A stretch of 35,936 bases of DNA from Lachnospiraceae bacterium (lineage in GTDB: Bacteria > Bacillota > Clostridia > Lachnospirales > Lachnospiraceae), in NCBI GenBank assembly GCA_028689585.1, contig JAQVCW010000035.1, positions 1 to 35,936 of the forward strand, written 5' to 3'. The notes beneath the pieces are model-generated. The model had not been told where the DNA came from and did not search any database. It saw only the letters and a list, made by a program, of their open reading frames with translations. Each line of letters starts with the position of its first letter. Position 1 is the stretch's first letter. A program made the position numbers and the translations under genes. Shown piece after piece: positions 1 through 6,968 of the stretch.

Positions 1-1
1 A

Positions 2-238
2 TATGGGATGTTCTTGACCATGCTGGAGTATAAGCTGGCATACCGGGGAAAACGACTGGTAAAAGTCGATCCGTGGTTTCCCAGCAGTCAGATCTGTTCG
101 TGCTGTGGGGCACTCCATAAACTTTCGCTGGCAGACAGAATATACCGTTGTGGATGTGGAGCAGTAATGGACAGAGATTACAATGCAGCGGTTAATATCA
201 GGGATGAGGGGCTGAGACTGCTCAGAGAATGTGCATAA
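2..238 (+). CDS. tnpB: TnpB (IS605 OrfB) RNA-guided nuclease, C-terminal part
   Basis: C-terminal end of a TnpB transposon nuclease; the reading frame is open to the window edge, so the 5' part lies outside. A zinc ribbon is visible (CSCC, then CGC), followed by the final RuvC signature DRDYNAAVNI, which supplies a catalytic aspartate. Family knowledge: TnpB is guided by omegaRNA made from the 3' end of its gene plus the transposon right end, and it cleaves DNA at the excised donor site. The element right end follows directly. Whether the full gene is intact cannot be seen. It is a different copy from the broken tnpB near 20.3 kb. Confidence 0.9.
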   Translation, partial: YGMFLTMLEYKLAYRGKRLVKVDPWFPSSQICSCCGALHKLSLADRIYRCGCGAVMDRDYNAAVNIRDEGLRLLRECA

Positions 239-360
239 AAATAAAAGGTAGGGCTGGGATAGCCCGAATTTACGCCTGCGGAGTCAGCATAAGACCTGCT
301 AATACAGAGGCATTTGACGTTGATACAGGAAGCTCGTTACTTTAGTGATGAGTGATTCAC
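239..360 (+). ncRNA. Putative omegaRNA 3' segment / IS605-type right end
   Basis: Non-coding tail between the tnpB stop and the apparent element terminus. It holds a GGGCT/AGCCC hairpin, a GCCT/AGGC-bounded fold and a terminal wobble hairpin CTCGTTAC-TTTA-GTGATGAG, followed by TGATTCAC ending at 360. A subterminal hairpin followed by a TTCAC-like terminus is the usual right-end form of IS605/IS1341 elements, and the omegaRNA scaffold of TnpB comes from this zone. Bases from 361 onward would then be the guide. The exact RNA ends are inferred. Confidence 0.6.
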
Positions 361-367
361 TTATTTC

Positions 368-396
368 TTTTGTTTGGGTGAAAACTATATTATAAT
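368..396 (+). promoter_or_regulatory. Probable trxB promoter
   Basis: A perfect -10 TATAAT lies at 391-396, with a weak TTTTGT -35 at 368-373 (17-bp spacer). It starts 8 bases after the IS right end, so the IS sits directly against the promoter. Transcription from about 403 gives a leader of about 190 nt before trxB. Confidence 0.5.
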
Positions 397-478
397 AGAA
401 GAAAGAAGAAATAAAAGAAGAAAAATAACAAAAAAAATAGCAGACGATGAAGCTGAATATATAACAATAAGGGTATGG

Positions 479-583
479 ACAACAAAAACGGGAATAATAA
501 AAACAGGGACAACGAAAACAGAGACAAGAAAAACAGAAACAACGAAAACAGAGACAACAAAAGCAGGGATAAAAACAAGGAGG
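479..583 (+). repeat. 15-bp tandem repeat, seven units, last unit contains the trxB Shine-Dalgarno
   Basis: Seven purine-rich 15-bp units start at 479, 494, 509, 524, 539, 554 and 569, with consensus ACAACGAAAACAGAG. The units at 509 and 539 are identical. The seventh, ATAAAAACAAGGAGG, ends in the ribosome site of trxB. The frame of trxB is open through the array and would encode five-residue repeats of the type DNKNR. Confidence 0.85.
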
Positions 584-591
584 AAACACAT

Positions 592-1503
592 ATGTATGAC
601 GTAATTATTATCGGATCCGGGCCGGCGGGGCTGACGGCGGCGATTTATGCGGAGCGGGCAAAGCTGTCTGCGCTGGTGATTGAAAAGGAGTATATCAGCG
701 GCGGACAGGTAGTCAATACCTATGAAGTGGATAATTATCCGGGGCTGCCTGGCATCGGGGGCGTGGAACTGGGGATGAAATTCCGGGAACATGCGGAAAA
801 GATGGGGGCGGTTTTTGCCACAGAGACGGTGGAACACATTACAATAGAAGATACTGTGAAAAAAGTGGTGACGGATCAGCAGACTTATGAGGCCAGGTCA
901 TTGATTATTGCTACGGGTGCGGTGCACCGGAAACTGGAGGTCCCGGGTGAAGAGGAACTGGCCGGTATGGGGGTTTCTTACTGTGCTACCTGTGACGGCG
1001 CTTTCTTTAAGGGAAGAACGGTTGCAGTCATCGGGGGCGGTGATGTGGCGGTGGAAGACGCTATTTTTTTGGCCAGGATCTGTGAAAAGGTGTATCTGAT
1101 TCATCGGAGGGACAGCCTGAGGGCGGCGAAAATGCTGCAGGAAAAGCTGTTTTCCTGTGAAAATGTGGAGCTGGTCTGGGACGCTGCGGTAGAAGAGATC
1201 TGCGGGGAGGACCAGGTGGAAAGTATTCGGATTAAAAAATTAAAGAACGGAGAAAAAGCATATCTGCCCGTGGACGGAGTGTTTATTGCGGTGGGGATTG
1301 TACCAAACACGAAAGAATTCTGTAACAATTTGGAAATGAATGAGGGAGGATATCTGGTGGCGGGAGAAGATTGTGCTATGAAAACACCTGGTATTTATGC
1401 GGCCGGAGATGTCAGAACCAAGAAATTAAGGCAAATTATTACAGCGGCTGCCGACGGGGCTGTGGCGGCTGCCGGGGTGGAGGAGTATCTGAATTCCTTG
1501 TAA
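592..1503 (+). CDS. trxB: Thioredoxin reductase (NADPH, FAD)
   Basis: Flavoenzyme that passes electrons from NADPH to thioredoxin in the cytoplasm. The 303-residue product has the FAD Rossmann motif GSGPAG (8-13), the redox disulfide CATC (131-134), the NADPH-site GGGDVAVE (148-155), HRRDSLRA (171-178) and the late GD motif of the FAD fold. The start at 592 is chosen because AAGGAGG lies 8 bases upstream and the product then begins at the usual MYDVIIIG. An in-frame ATG at 475 would add 39 low-complexity residues encoded by the 15-bp repeat and has no good ribosome site. No thioredoxin gene is adjacent. No clear terminator separates it from the next gene, which has its own strong promoter. 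Confidence 0.96.
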   Translation: MYDVIIIGSGPAGLTAAIYAERAKLSALVIEKEYISGGQVVNTYEVDNYPGLPGIGGVELGMKFREHAEKMGAVFATETVEHITIEDTVKKVVTDQQTYEARSLIIATGAVHRKLEVPGEEELAGMGVSYCATCDGAFFKGRTVAVIGGGDVAVEDAIFLARICEKVYLIHRRDSLRAAKMLQEKLFSCENVELVWDAAVEEICGEDQVESIRIKKLKNGEKAYLPVDGVFIAVGIVPNTKEFCNNLEMNEGGYLVAGEDCAMKTPGIYAAGDVRTKKLRQIITAAADGAVAAAGVEEYLNSL

Positions 1504-1557
1504 AATCAAGGGTTTTTTAAAGAATGAAACAAAATATTAAAAATCTCCGTAAAAGAC

Positions 1558-1586
1558 TTGACATAATTATTGCGATTTGTTATGAT
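1558..1586 (+). promoter_or_regulatory. Strong sigma-A promoter of the NlpC/P60 gene
   Basis: TTGACA at 1558-1563, a 17-bp spacer and TATGAT at 1581-1586, with a TGn extended -10 at 1578-1580. Predicted start is near 1593, giving a leader of about 55 nt. Confidence 0.8.
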
Positions 1587-1647
1587 ATTGACGTAATGAA
1601 TGTAACAAATTTGTAATAATTAGGAAATTTATGGAGGTAAAAGATAA

Positions 1648-3387
1648 ATGAGAAACAGAGGGATGGCAAGAGTTACCGCATTTTGTTTGGCAGCAGGGAT
1701 GACATTCGGAGGAAATGGAATTGTATCTATGGCAGCCGGTATGGATGTATCTTTGGTTGGTGTGGGGAGCACAGCCAGGATAGCTGAGACAGAGACAGAT
1801 ACCACAGAAGGCACCACAGAAGGTACGACAGAAGGTACGACAGAAGGCACCACAGAAGGTATCACAGAAGATACCACGGAAGGTACCACGACAGACGGAA
1901 GCGGCACAGAAGAAATGACGGAAGAGGAAACCACCTCAGATACAACTGCTGATGGATCTGGTGCAGATGCCACGGATGCAGATGGAAGCTCTGATGAGGA
2001 GGCATCCACAGAAGCACCTGCAGAGACAGAAGCTCCGCTGGATACCAGTATGGTGGATACCGTTGGTATTGCGAAATGTGAAGAATATATTAATATCCGT
2101 GCTGCGGCAGATGCTGAGAATGGTGAAGTTCTTGGAAAGCTTTATAATGACTCTGCTGTATATATTGAAGGTGTAGATGCGAACGGATGGTATAAAATAA
2201 AATCCGGTAATGTGGAAGGATATGTGGCATCTCAATACATAGTGACCGGTGCACAGGCAGATGCGCTTGCATCTGAAGTGGGCTATCAGGTAGCATCCGT
2301 AGGAGCAGAGGTTCTGAATGTTCGTGCTTCAGCAGACGAGAATTCCGATATTGTGACTACAGTTACGAATACACAGGAAGTAGAAGTGGTAGAAGATCTT
2401 GGTAACTGGCTCAAGGTTGCGGTAGACGCAGATTGTTACGGATATGTGTCAGCAGATTATGTACAGGCTGAGACGCATTATAAGGTAGCTGAGACGGTAG
2501 AGGAAGAGCAGGCCAGACTGGATGCCCAATGGCTGGCATATCTGGATGAGCAGGCCCAGGCAGAAGCGGAATATCAGGCATATATAGATCAACAGGAAGC
2601 GGATGCAGCGTATCAGGCTCAGATTCAGGCGGATGCAGCATATCAGGCCCAGCTGGAAGCGGATGCAGCAGCACAGCAGACAGCGGATGCACAGGCTCAG
2701 GCAGAAGCGGAATATCAGGCATACCTGGATGCACAGGCACAGGCGGATGCAGCGCAGCAGCAAGCCGATGAACAGGCAGCGATTGATGCAGCAAATCAGG
2801 CAGAAGCGGAATACCAGGCATATCTGGAGGCGCAGGCAGCAGCAGATGCACAGGCTCAGGCTGAGGCGGATGCAGCAGCGCAGGCCCAGGCAGAAGCCGA
2901 TGCGGCGGAACAGGCACAGGCTGAAGCGGACGCAGCAGCAGACAATGACTATACGGAAGATACTTCTTCCGGAGATGGTAATACAGAGGATACTTCTTCC
3001 GATGACAGCAGTACAGGGGATAGTTCATCCAGCTATGGACAGCAGATTGCTAATTTTGCCTGCCAGTTTGTAGGCAACCCATACGTATGGGGCGGTACAA
3101 GTCTGACGGGTGGTGCAGACTGTTCCGGATTTACTCAGTCCGTAATGGCAAACTTCGGTATTTATATTCCACGTACCGCGGCAGAACAGTCCGGTTCCGG
3201 TTCTGCAGTAGATTTAGGCTCCATTCAGCCTGGCGATCTTCTGTTCTATCAGGGAGACGGCGGTATCGGACATGTTACCATGTATATTGGCAATGGTCAG
3301 GTGGTACATGCAAGTAATGAAAGCACAGGTATTACAATTTCCAGCTATTCTTACAGAAGCCCAGTATCAGCCAGACGTTACTGGTAA
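1648..3387 (+). CDS. Secreted SH3-SH3-NlpC/P60 peptidoglycan hydrolase
   Basis: Exported cell-wall endopeptidase of 579 residues. Order of parts: signal peptide (about 1-28); Thr/Glu/Gly-rich linker of TTEG repeats (about 50-75) and an acidic Ser/Thr linker; two bacterial SH3 domains (about 137-200 and 210-275) for wall binding; a long Ala/Gln/Asp/Glu coiled or flexible region (about 280-435); a Ser/Thr/Asp linker; and a C-terminal NlpC/P60 domain (about 465-579). The catalytic set is visible: Cys492 in DCSGF, His542 in GHV and His554 in VVHAS. GGAGG at 1633-1637 supports the ATG at 1648. The family cuts the stem peptide between D-Glu and the diamino acid. It has its own promoter and a strong terminator, so it is monocistronic. 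Confidence 0.93.
   Translation: MRNRGMARVTAFCLAAGMTFGGNGIVSMAAGMDVSLVGVGSTARIAETETDTTEGTTEGTTEGTTEGTTEGITEDTTEGTTTDGSGTEEMTEEETTSDTTADGSGADATDADGSSDEEASTEAPAETEAPLDTSMVDTVGIAKCEEYINIRAAADAENGEVLGKLYNDSAVYIEGVDANGWYKIKSGNVEGYVASQYIVTGAQADALASEVGYQVASVGAEVLNVRASADENSDIVTTVTNTQEVEVVEDLGNWLKVAVDADCYGYVSADYVQAETHYKVAETVEEEQARLDAQWLAYLDEQAQAEAEYQAYIDQQEADAAYQAQIQADAAYQAQLEADAAAQQTADAQAQAEAEYQAYLDAQAQADAAQQQADEQAAIDAANQAEAEYQAYLEAQAAADAQAQAEADAAAQAQAEADAAEQAQAEADAAADNDYTEDTSSGDGNTEDTSSDDSSTGDSSSSYGQQIANFACQFVGNPYVWGGTSLTGGADCSGFTQSVMANFGIYIPRTAAEQSGSGSAVDLGSIQPGDLLFYQGDGGIGHVTMYIGNGQVVHASNESTGITISSYSYRSPVSARRYW
1801..1890 (+). repeat. 12-bp in-frame tandem repeat (TTEG codons)
   Basis: About seven 12-bp units of the type ACCACAGAAGGC/T encode Thr-Thr-Glu-Gly repeats just after the signal peptide. 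Unit changes alter linker length without a frameshift. Confidence 0.85.
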
Positions 3388-3408
3388 ATAAATAGACATC
3401 CTTTAAAA

Positions 3409-3458
3409 AGGCTGTCCTGCCAAGTGATATATTCACTTGGCGGGGCAGCCTCTTTTTT
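3409..3458 (+). terminator. Rho-independent terminator after the NlpC/P60 gene
   Basis: A 19-bp stem (3409-3427 with 3433-3451, two G-T pairs), loop TATAT, then a C and six T residues. Confidence 0.92.
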
Positions 3459-4030
3459 GAGATTCCAGGCCCCCCGCGCTGCCGGAAAAATGCTTCATGA
3501 AATGTCTTTTGAGAAATCAGAATTTTGTATGGGACAGACATAATAATATGACTTCAAATGAATAATTCAGACAATTTGATTTGACGAGGGAGCCAAAAAA
3601 GGGTGGGAAAAGAGAAAAAATTAAAACATGCACAAATTCATTTGACAAATATCGACATTAATTTTTACATGGAGTTGACAAAAATATAGTTATCCACAGT
3701 GGAAAAAGGAAAAAAGAAGGTGGAAAAGAAGTTATACACGGAGTTATCCACATTATCCACACTTTTTGGAGTGTGAATAGAGAGGTTTACATAGGTTGGA
3801 ATTCAGAACGAGCGTTTTGTTAAAAATGATAAAACTTTGGAATTAGCTGAAAAAATAGAAATAAGGATTGACAAATGAATAGTCACTTAATTATACGAGA
3901 ATACAGAATTTTCAGAGAAAATGGAGAAAAATATAATATAATGGAAAAGAAAACGGGATTGTAGGATGCGCACTTTTTTGCTATAGTAATAAAGGGAAAA
4001 AATAAGAGATACAGCGCAAAGGAGAAAAAA
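3459..4030. other. AT-rich intergenic region with DnaA-box cluster
   Basis: No gene is seen in this gap. It holds three perfect DnaA boxes TTATCCACA (3690-3698, 3744-3752, 3753-3761), a related TTATACACG (3732-3740) and a weaker reverse copy TGTGAATAG (3772-3780), inside very AT-rich DNA. A promoter for the next gene lies at its right end. The cluster resembles part of a replication origin or a DnaA-controlled site. dnaA, dnaN and rpmH are not in the window. Confidence 0.6.
3868..3896 (+). promoter_or_regulatory. Probable promoter of the phospholipase C-like gene
   Basis: TTGACA at 3868-3873, 17-bp spacer and TTATAC at 3891-3896. The start would lie about 130 nt before the ATG at 4031. Confidence 0.5.
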
Positions 4031-4609
4031 ATGCAAACAGAAGATCATTATTTATTGTCAAAGAAAATGATGGGATGCCTGAAGCTTGGAAGAAGCAGGA
4101 AAGCGGCATTTTCCTTTGGAAACATTGAACCGGATTTTAATCGATTTTCTTATATGGGAAGAAAAAAAGAACATTTTGGAAATGGCCACAGCTATCAGTG
4201 CAGAAAAAAAGAGATTTTTGTATTTTTTCAAAAGCCGTATGAGGACAGCATTCTCTGGTGGTACCGGGCAGGCAAGGCATTTCATTATCTGACGGATTCT
4301 TTTTCCAGACCGCACAATCCCGAATTTCGATATAAGAGCGCGGCTCACATCAAATATGAAATAGAACTGCACGATCTTACGAAGAGAGTGATGCAAAACA
4401 GTTTTTGGGAAATACCGAGAATTGAAGGAGATCTGATGCCATGGCTGGAACAGCGCCACAGGCAGTACATGGGAAGGACAAAGGGAATTAAGGATGATTG
4501 CTACTATATCTACACAACCGTAATGGCGGTATGGAATTGGGTTATGGAACATAAGCTGAACAAAAGCGGATTTCAAATACCTGGCGGGTCGGTTCTTTTG
4601 GGAGCTTAG
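4031..4609 (+). CDS. Zinc-dependent phospholipase C family protein
   Basis: 192-residue member of the zinc phospholipase C / P1-nuclease fold. Metal ligands follow the spacing of Bacillus cereus phospholipase C: His85-x3-Asp89-x5-His95, then His106-x3-Glu110; Asp35 and His53 could supply further ligands. No signal peptide is visible, unlike secreted phospholipases, so an intracellular or membrane-surface role is possible and the substrate is unknown. AAAGGAG at 4018-4024 supports the start. It converges on ppk2 and shares the hairpin between them. Confidence 0.75.
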   Translation: MQTEDHYLLSKKMMGCLKLGRSRKAAFSFGNIEPDFNRFSYMGRKKEHFGNGHSYQCRKKEIFVFFQKPYEDSILWWYRAGKAFHYLTDSFSRPHNPEFRYKSAAHIKYEIELHDLTKRVMQNSFWEIPRIEGDLMPWLEQRHRQYMGRTKGIKDDCYYIYTTVMAVWNWVMEHKLNKSGFQIPGGSVLLGA

Positions 4610-4641
4610 CGTTTGTACCGTGGGCGTTAAATGCCGCAATT

Positions 4642-4696
4642 TGTGGGGCTGCCTCCCAAGTCTCCTGGTGCGGCAGCCCCACATGTCAGTTCTTTT
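4642..4696. terminator. Terminator hairpin between convergent genes
   Basis: Perfect 12-bp arms TGTGGGGCTGCC (4642-4653) and GGCAGCCCCACA (4672-4683). A T-rich stretch follows on the + side (TTCTTTTTATT), so it fits the phospholipase-like gene best. Confidence 0.75.
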
Positions 4697-5559
4697 TATT
4701 CTTTATCCAGTGCTTCTTTGCTCTTTTGCAGCAGAGCAGCCTGCTCGTCCGGCAGTTTTGGATACTGGGGATCTATTTCTTTCAGTGTTTTTAAGATAGC
4801 CTCGGAAACCAGGTAGCGGGTATACCATTTCTGATCTGCCGGAAGCACGTACCAGGGGGCGTGTTTGCTGGCGGTGGAATTGATGGCATCTTCATAGGCT
4901 TCCTGATAATCGTCCCACAAAGCTCGTTCGGACAGATCGCTGGAGGAGAACTTCCAGTTCTTTTCTTTGTCATTGATACGCTCCAGAAAGCGTTTTTTCT
5001 GTGCATCTTTGGAGACATTCAGGAAAATTTTGACGATGCGGTAGCTGCTGTCATACAGGTATTCTTCATAATTGGAAATGTGACGATAGCGTTTTTCGAA
5101 AAATGCTTTGTCTTCCAGGCAGCGCTCTGCCATATTGTAGGTTTTATACAGATTATGCACCTTAACAACCAGGACATCCTCGTAGTAGGAGCGGTTGAGA
5201 AGACCGATTTTACCACGGGCCGGCAGTGCCTTATTGACGCGCCAGAGAAAGTCATGAGACATCTCTTCTTTGGATGGCTGTTTGAATGAATAGACATCGA
5301 TACCCTGAGGATTGACGCCGGTCATGACGTGTTTGACTGTGCTGTCCTTGCCGGCAGCATCCATGGCCTGCAGAACGATGAGCAGCCCTTCTTTTCCATC
5401 TGCATACAGTTTATCCTGCAGTAAAGAAATTTCCTGCTCATTTTTTGCTGTTTTAGCGAGAATAGTCTCTTTGTTTACATTGTCTTTTTTGCTGTCATGA
5501 GGCAGTTTGTGCAAAGACAATTTTTGGCTTCCATCGAAGCAGTAGTTTTTTAGTGACAT
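4696..5559 (-). CDS. ppk2: Polyphosphate kinase 2 family protein
   Basis: Cytoplasmic kinase that moves phosphate between polyphosphate and nucleotides. The 287-residue product has the P-loop-like MDAAGKDST (66-74, Lys71), the second conserved block NRSYYEDVLV (122-131), and the lid arginines in KKRFLERIND. Length and motifs match single-domain PPK2 of the PA0141-like group, which uses AMP or ADP; the exact class cannot be fixed by eye. The start at 5559 (MSLKNYCF) is chosen over an upstream in-frame ATG at 5604 because AGGAGGG sits just before it. Confidence 0.92.
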   Translation of the reverse strand: MSLKNYCFDGSQKLSLHKLPHDSKKDNVNKETILAKTAKNEQEISLLQDKLYADGKEGLLIVLQAMDAAGKDSTVKHVMTGVNPQGIDVYSFKQPSKEEMSHDFLWRVNKALPARGKIGLLNRSYYEDVLVVKVHNLYKTYNMAERCLEDKAFFEKRYRHISNYEEYLYDSSYRIVKIFLNVSKDAQKKRFLERINDKEKNWKFSSSDLSERALWDDYQEAYEDAINSTASKHAPWYVLPADQKWYTRYLVSEAILKTLKEIDPQYPKLPDEQAALLQKSKEALDKE

Positions 5560-5653
5560 TGTAAGCCCTCCTGATTTCTGTAGTGAAAATACTGATAGAT
5601 ACATTGTAAGTTCTCAATGGGAAAAAGTCAAATAATTCCAATACACAAAGGGC

Positions 5654-5684
5654 TTGACCTGAAGTTAGGTTTAACTTGTATAAT
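5654..5684 (+). promoter_or_regulatory. MerR-type promoter/operator of the aldo/keto reductase
   Basis: TTGACC at 5654-5659 and a perfect TATAAT at 5679-5684 are separated by 19 bp, not 17. The spacer carries the dyad AAGTTA-ggtt-TAACTT. An over-long spacer with a dyad inside is the mark of MerR-family activators, which twist the DNA to open the promoter. No MerR gene is in the window. Confidence 0.65.
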
Positions 5685-5732
5685 AAAGAAATACAGACAG
5701 GAATCGATGTTCTGAAATAAGGAGGAAACGAA

Positions 5733-6887
5733 ATGCAGTATCGTGAATTGGGGCGCACCGGATTGAAGGTCAGTGAGATTGGCATGGGGTGTGAGGGCTT
5801 TTTGGGAAAGTCTGACGAACAGGTAAAGATATTTGTGGATAAGATGGAAAAGGCAGGGGTGAACTGTATCGATCTGTATGCACCGGAACCGGAGTTTCGC
5901 TCCAGGCTGGGAAAGGCGCTGCGGGGGCGCAGGGATAAGTTTGTACTGCAGGCTCATTTGTGCAGTGTCTGGAAAAATGGACAGTATAAGCGTACCCGCG
6001 AGCTGGCGGAGGTAAAGGCCGGATTTGAAGATCAGTTGGAGCGTCTGGGCACGGATTATGTGGAGATTGGAATGATCCACTATGTAGATTCTCTGGCAGA
6101 CTGGGAAAACGTAAGAAATGGATCCGTCATGGAGTATGCTTTGGAACTGAAAGCGTCAGGAAAGATCAAAAGCATCGGAATGTCCAGCCACAATCCGGAA
6201 GCGGCGCTGGCGGCGGTGAACAGCGGCCTCGTGGATGTGCTGATGTTCAGCGTGAATCCCTGCTATGACCTTCAGCCCGGCAACGAGGATGTAGAGGCAC
6301 TGTGGGATGAAAAAAATTATGAAAAGCCGCTGGTGAATATGAACCCGGACCGTCAGGCCCTATATGAAAGATGCCAAGCTCTTGGAGTCGGAATCACCGT
6401 GATGAAGGCATTTGGCGGAGGGGATCTGCTGAATGCACAGCTCTCACCCGCGGGAAAAGAGCTGACTGCATTTCAGTGCATTCACTATGCCCTGACCAGG
6501 CCGGCGGTGGCATCGGTGCTGGCCGGAGCCAGGACCATGGAAGAGCTGGAAAGCAGCATTGCCTATGAGAACGCATCGGAGGAAGAAAAGGACTACGCTT
6601 CTGCATTTTCTGCCATGCCGCGGATCAGTTGGCAGGGGCACTGCATGTACTGCGGCCACTGTGCGCCATGTCCAAAGGAAATCGAAGTGGCATCGGTGAC
6701 CAAGTTCCTGAACCTGGCGGCTGCCCAGGGGGAAGTGCCGGAAACGGTGCGGGAGCATTATGGGCTGCTGGAGCATACCGCATCCGAATGCGTGCAGTGC
6801 GGAGCCTGTGAGAAGCGCTGCCCGTTTGGGGTGCCGGTGATGGAAAATATGAAGAAGGCAGCCGCGTTATTTGATGAGACAGTATAA
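5733..6887 (+). CDS. Aldo/keto reductase with C-terminal 4Fe-4S ferredoxin domain
   Basis: 384-residue oxidoreductase: a TIM-barrel aldo/keto reductase (about 1-290) followed by a two-cluster ferredoxin domain. The barrel shows ELGRTGLKVSEIGMG, Asp47 and Tyr49 of the active site, and His75 where classical members have the catalytic Lys, a change probably shared by this subfamily. Cysteines of the two clusters are C304/C307/C310/C313 and C353/C356/C359/C363. Substrate unknown; reduction of a carbonyl with electrons routed through Fe-S centres is inferred. AAGGAGG at 5719-5725 fixes the start. larE follows after 81 bp on the same strand, so the two may be cotranscribed. Confidence 0.93.
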   Translation: MQYRELGRTGLKVSEIGMGCEGFLGKSDEQVKIFVDKMEKAGVNCIDLYAPEPEFRSRLGKALRGRRDKFVLQAHLCSVWKNGQYKRTRELAEVKAGFEDQLERLGTDYVEIGMIHYVDSLADWENVRNGSVMEYALELKASGKIKSIGMSSHNPEAALAAVNSGLVDVLMFSVNPCYDLQPGNEDVEALWDEKNYEKPLVNMNPDRQALYERCQALGVGITVMKAFGGGDLLNAQLSPAGKELTAFQCIHYALTRPAVASVLAGARTMEELESSIAYENASEEEKDYASAFSAMPRISWQGHCMYCGHCAPCPKEIEVASVTKFLNLAAAQGEVPETVREHYGLLEHTASECVQCGACEKRCPFGVPVMENMKKAAALFDETV

Positions 6888-6968
6888 AGCAGAGGAATAG
6901 AGCAGCGCCGGCCAATTTGGGGACAGCAGATTCAGCATGGGCCGATATTCCGGACAGGAGACAGAAGA

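Noticed and set aside
479-583. CRISPR array
   Set aside because: The units are head-to-tail 15-mers with no spacers and no cas genes nearby; no CRISPR array seen anywhere in the window.
385-837. Minus-strand Phe/Leu/Val-rich frames over the 15-bp array
   Set aside because: Antisense of the purine-rich repeat; composition explained by the repeat alone.
1629-2009. Minus-strand Ser/Val/Pro-rich frame opposite the start of the NlpC/P60 gene
   Set aside because: It is the mirror of the TTEG repeats and acidic linker; no ribosome site and no recognised family.
2411-3073. Long minus-strand Pro/Leu/His frame and plus-strand Arg/Gln frame over the Ala/Gln repeat region
   Set aside because: Shadows caused by the repetitive codons of the real gene.
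3690-3780. Calling this oriC outright
   Set aside because: The boxes are convincing, but no dnaA, dnaN or rpmH is visible and GC skew cannot be judged in this window, so it is reported only as a DnaA-box cluster.
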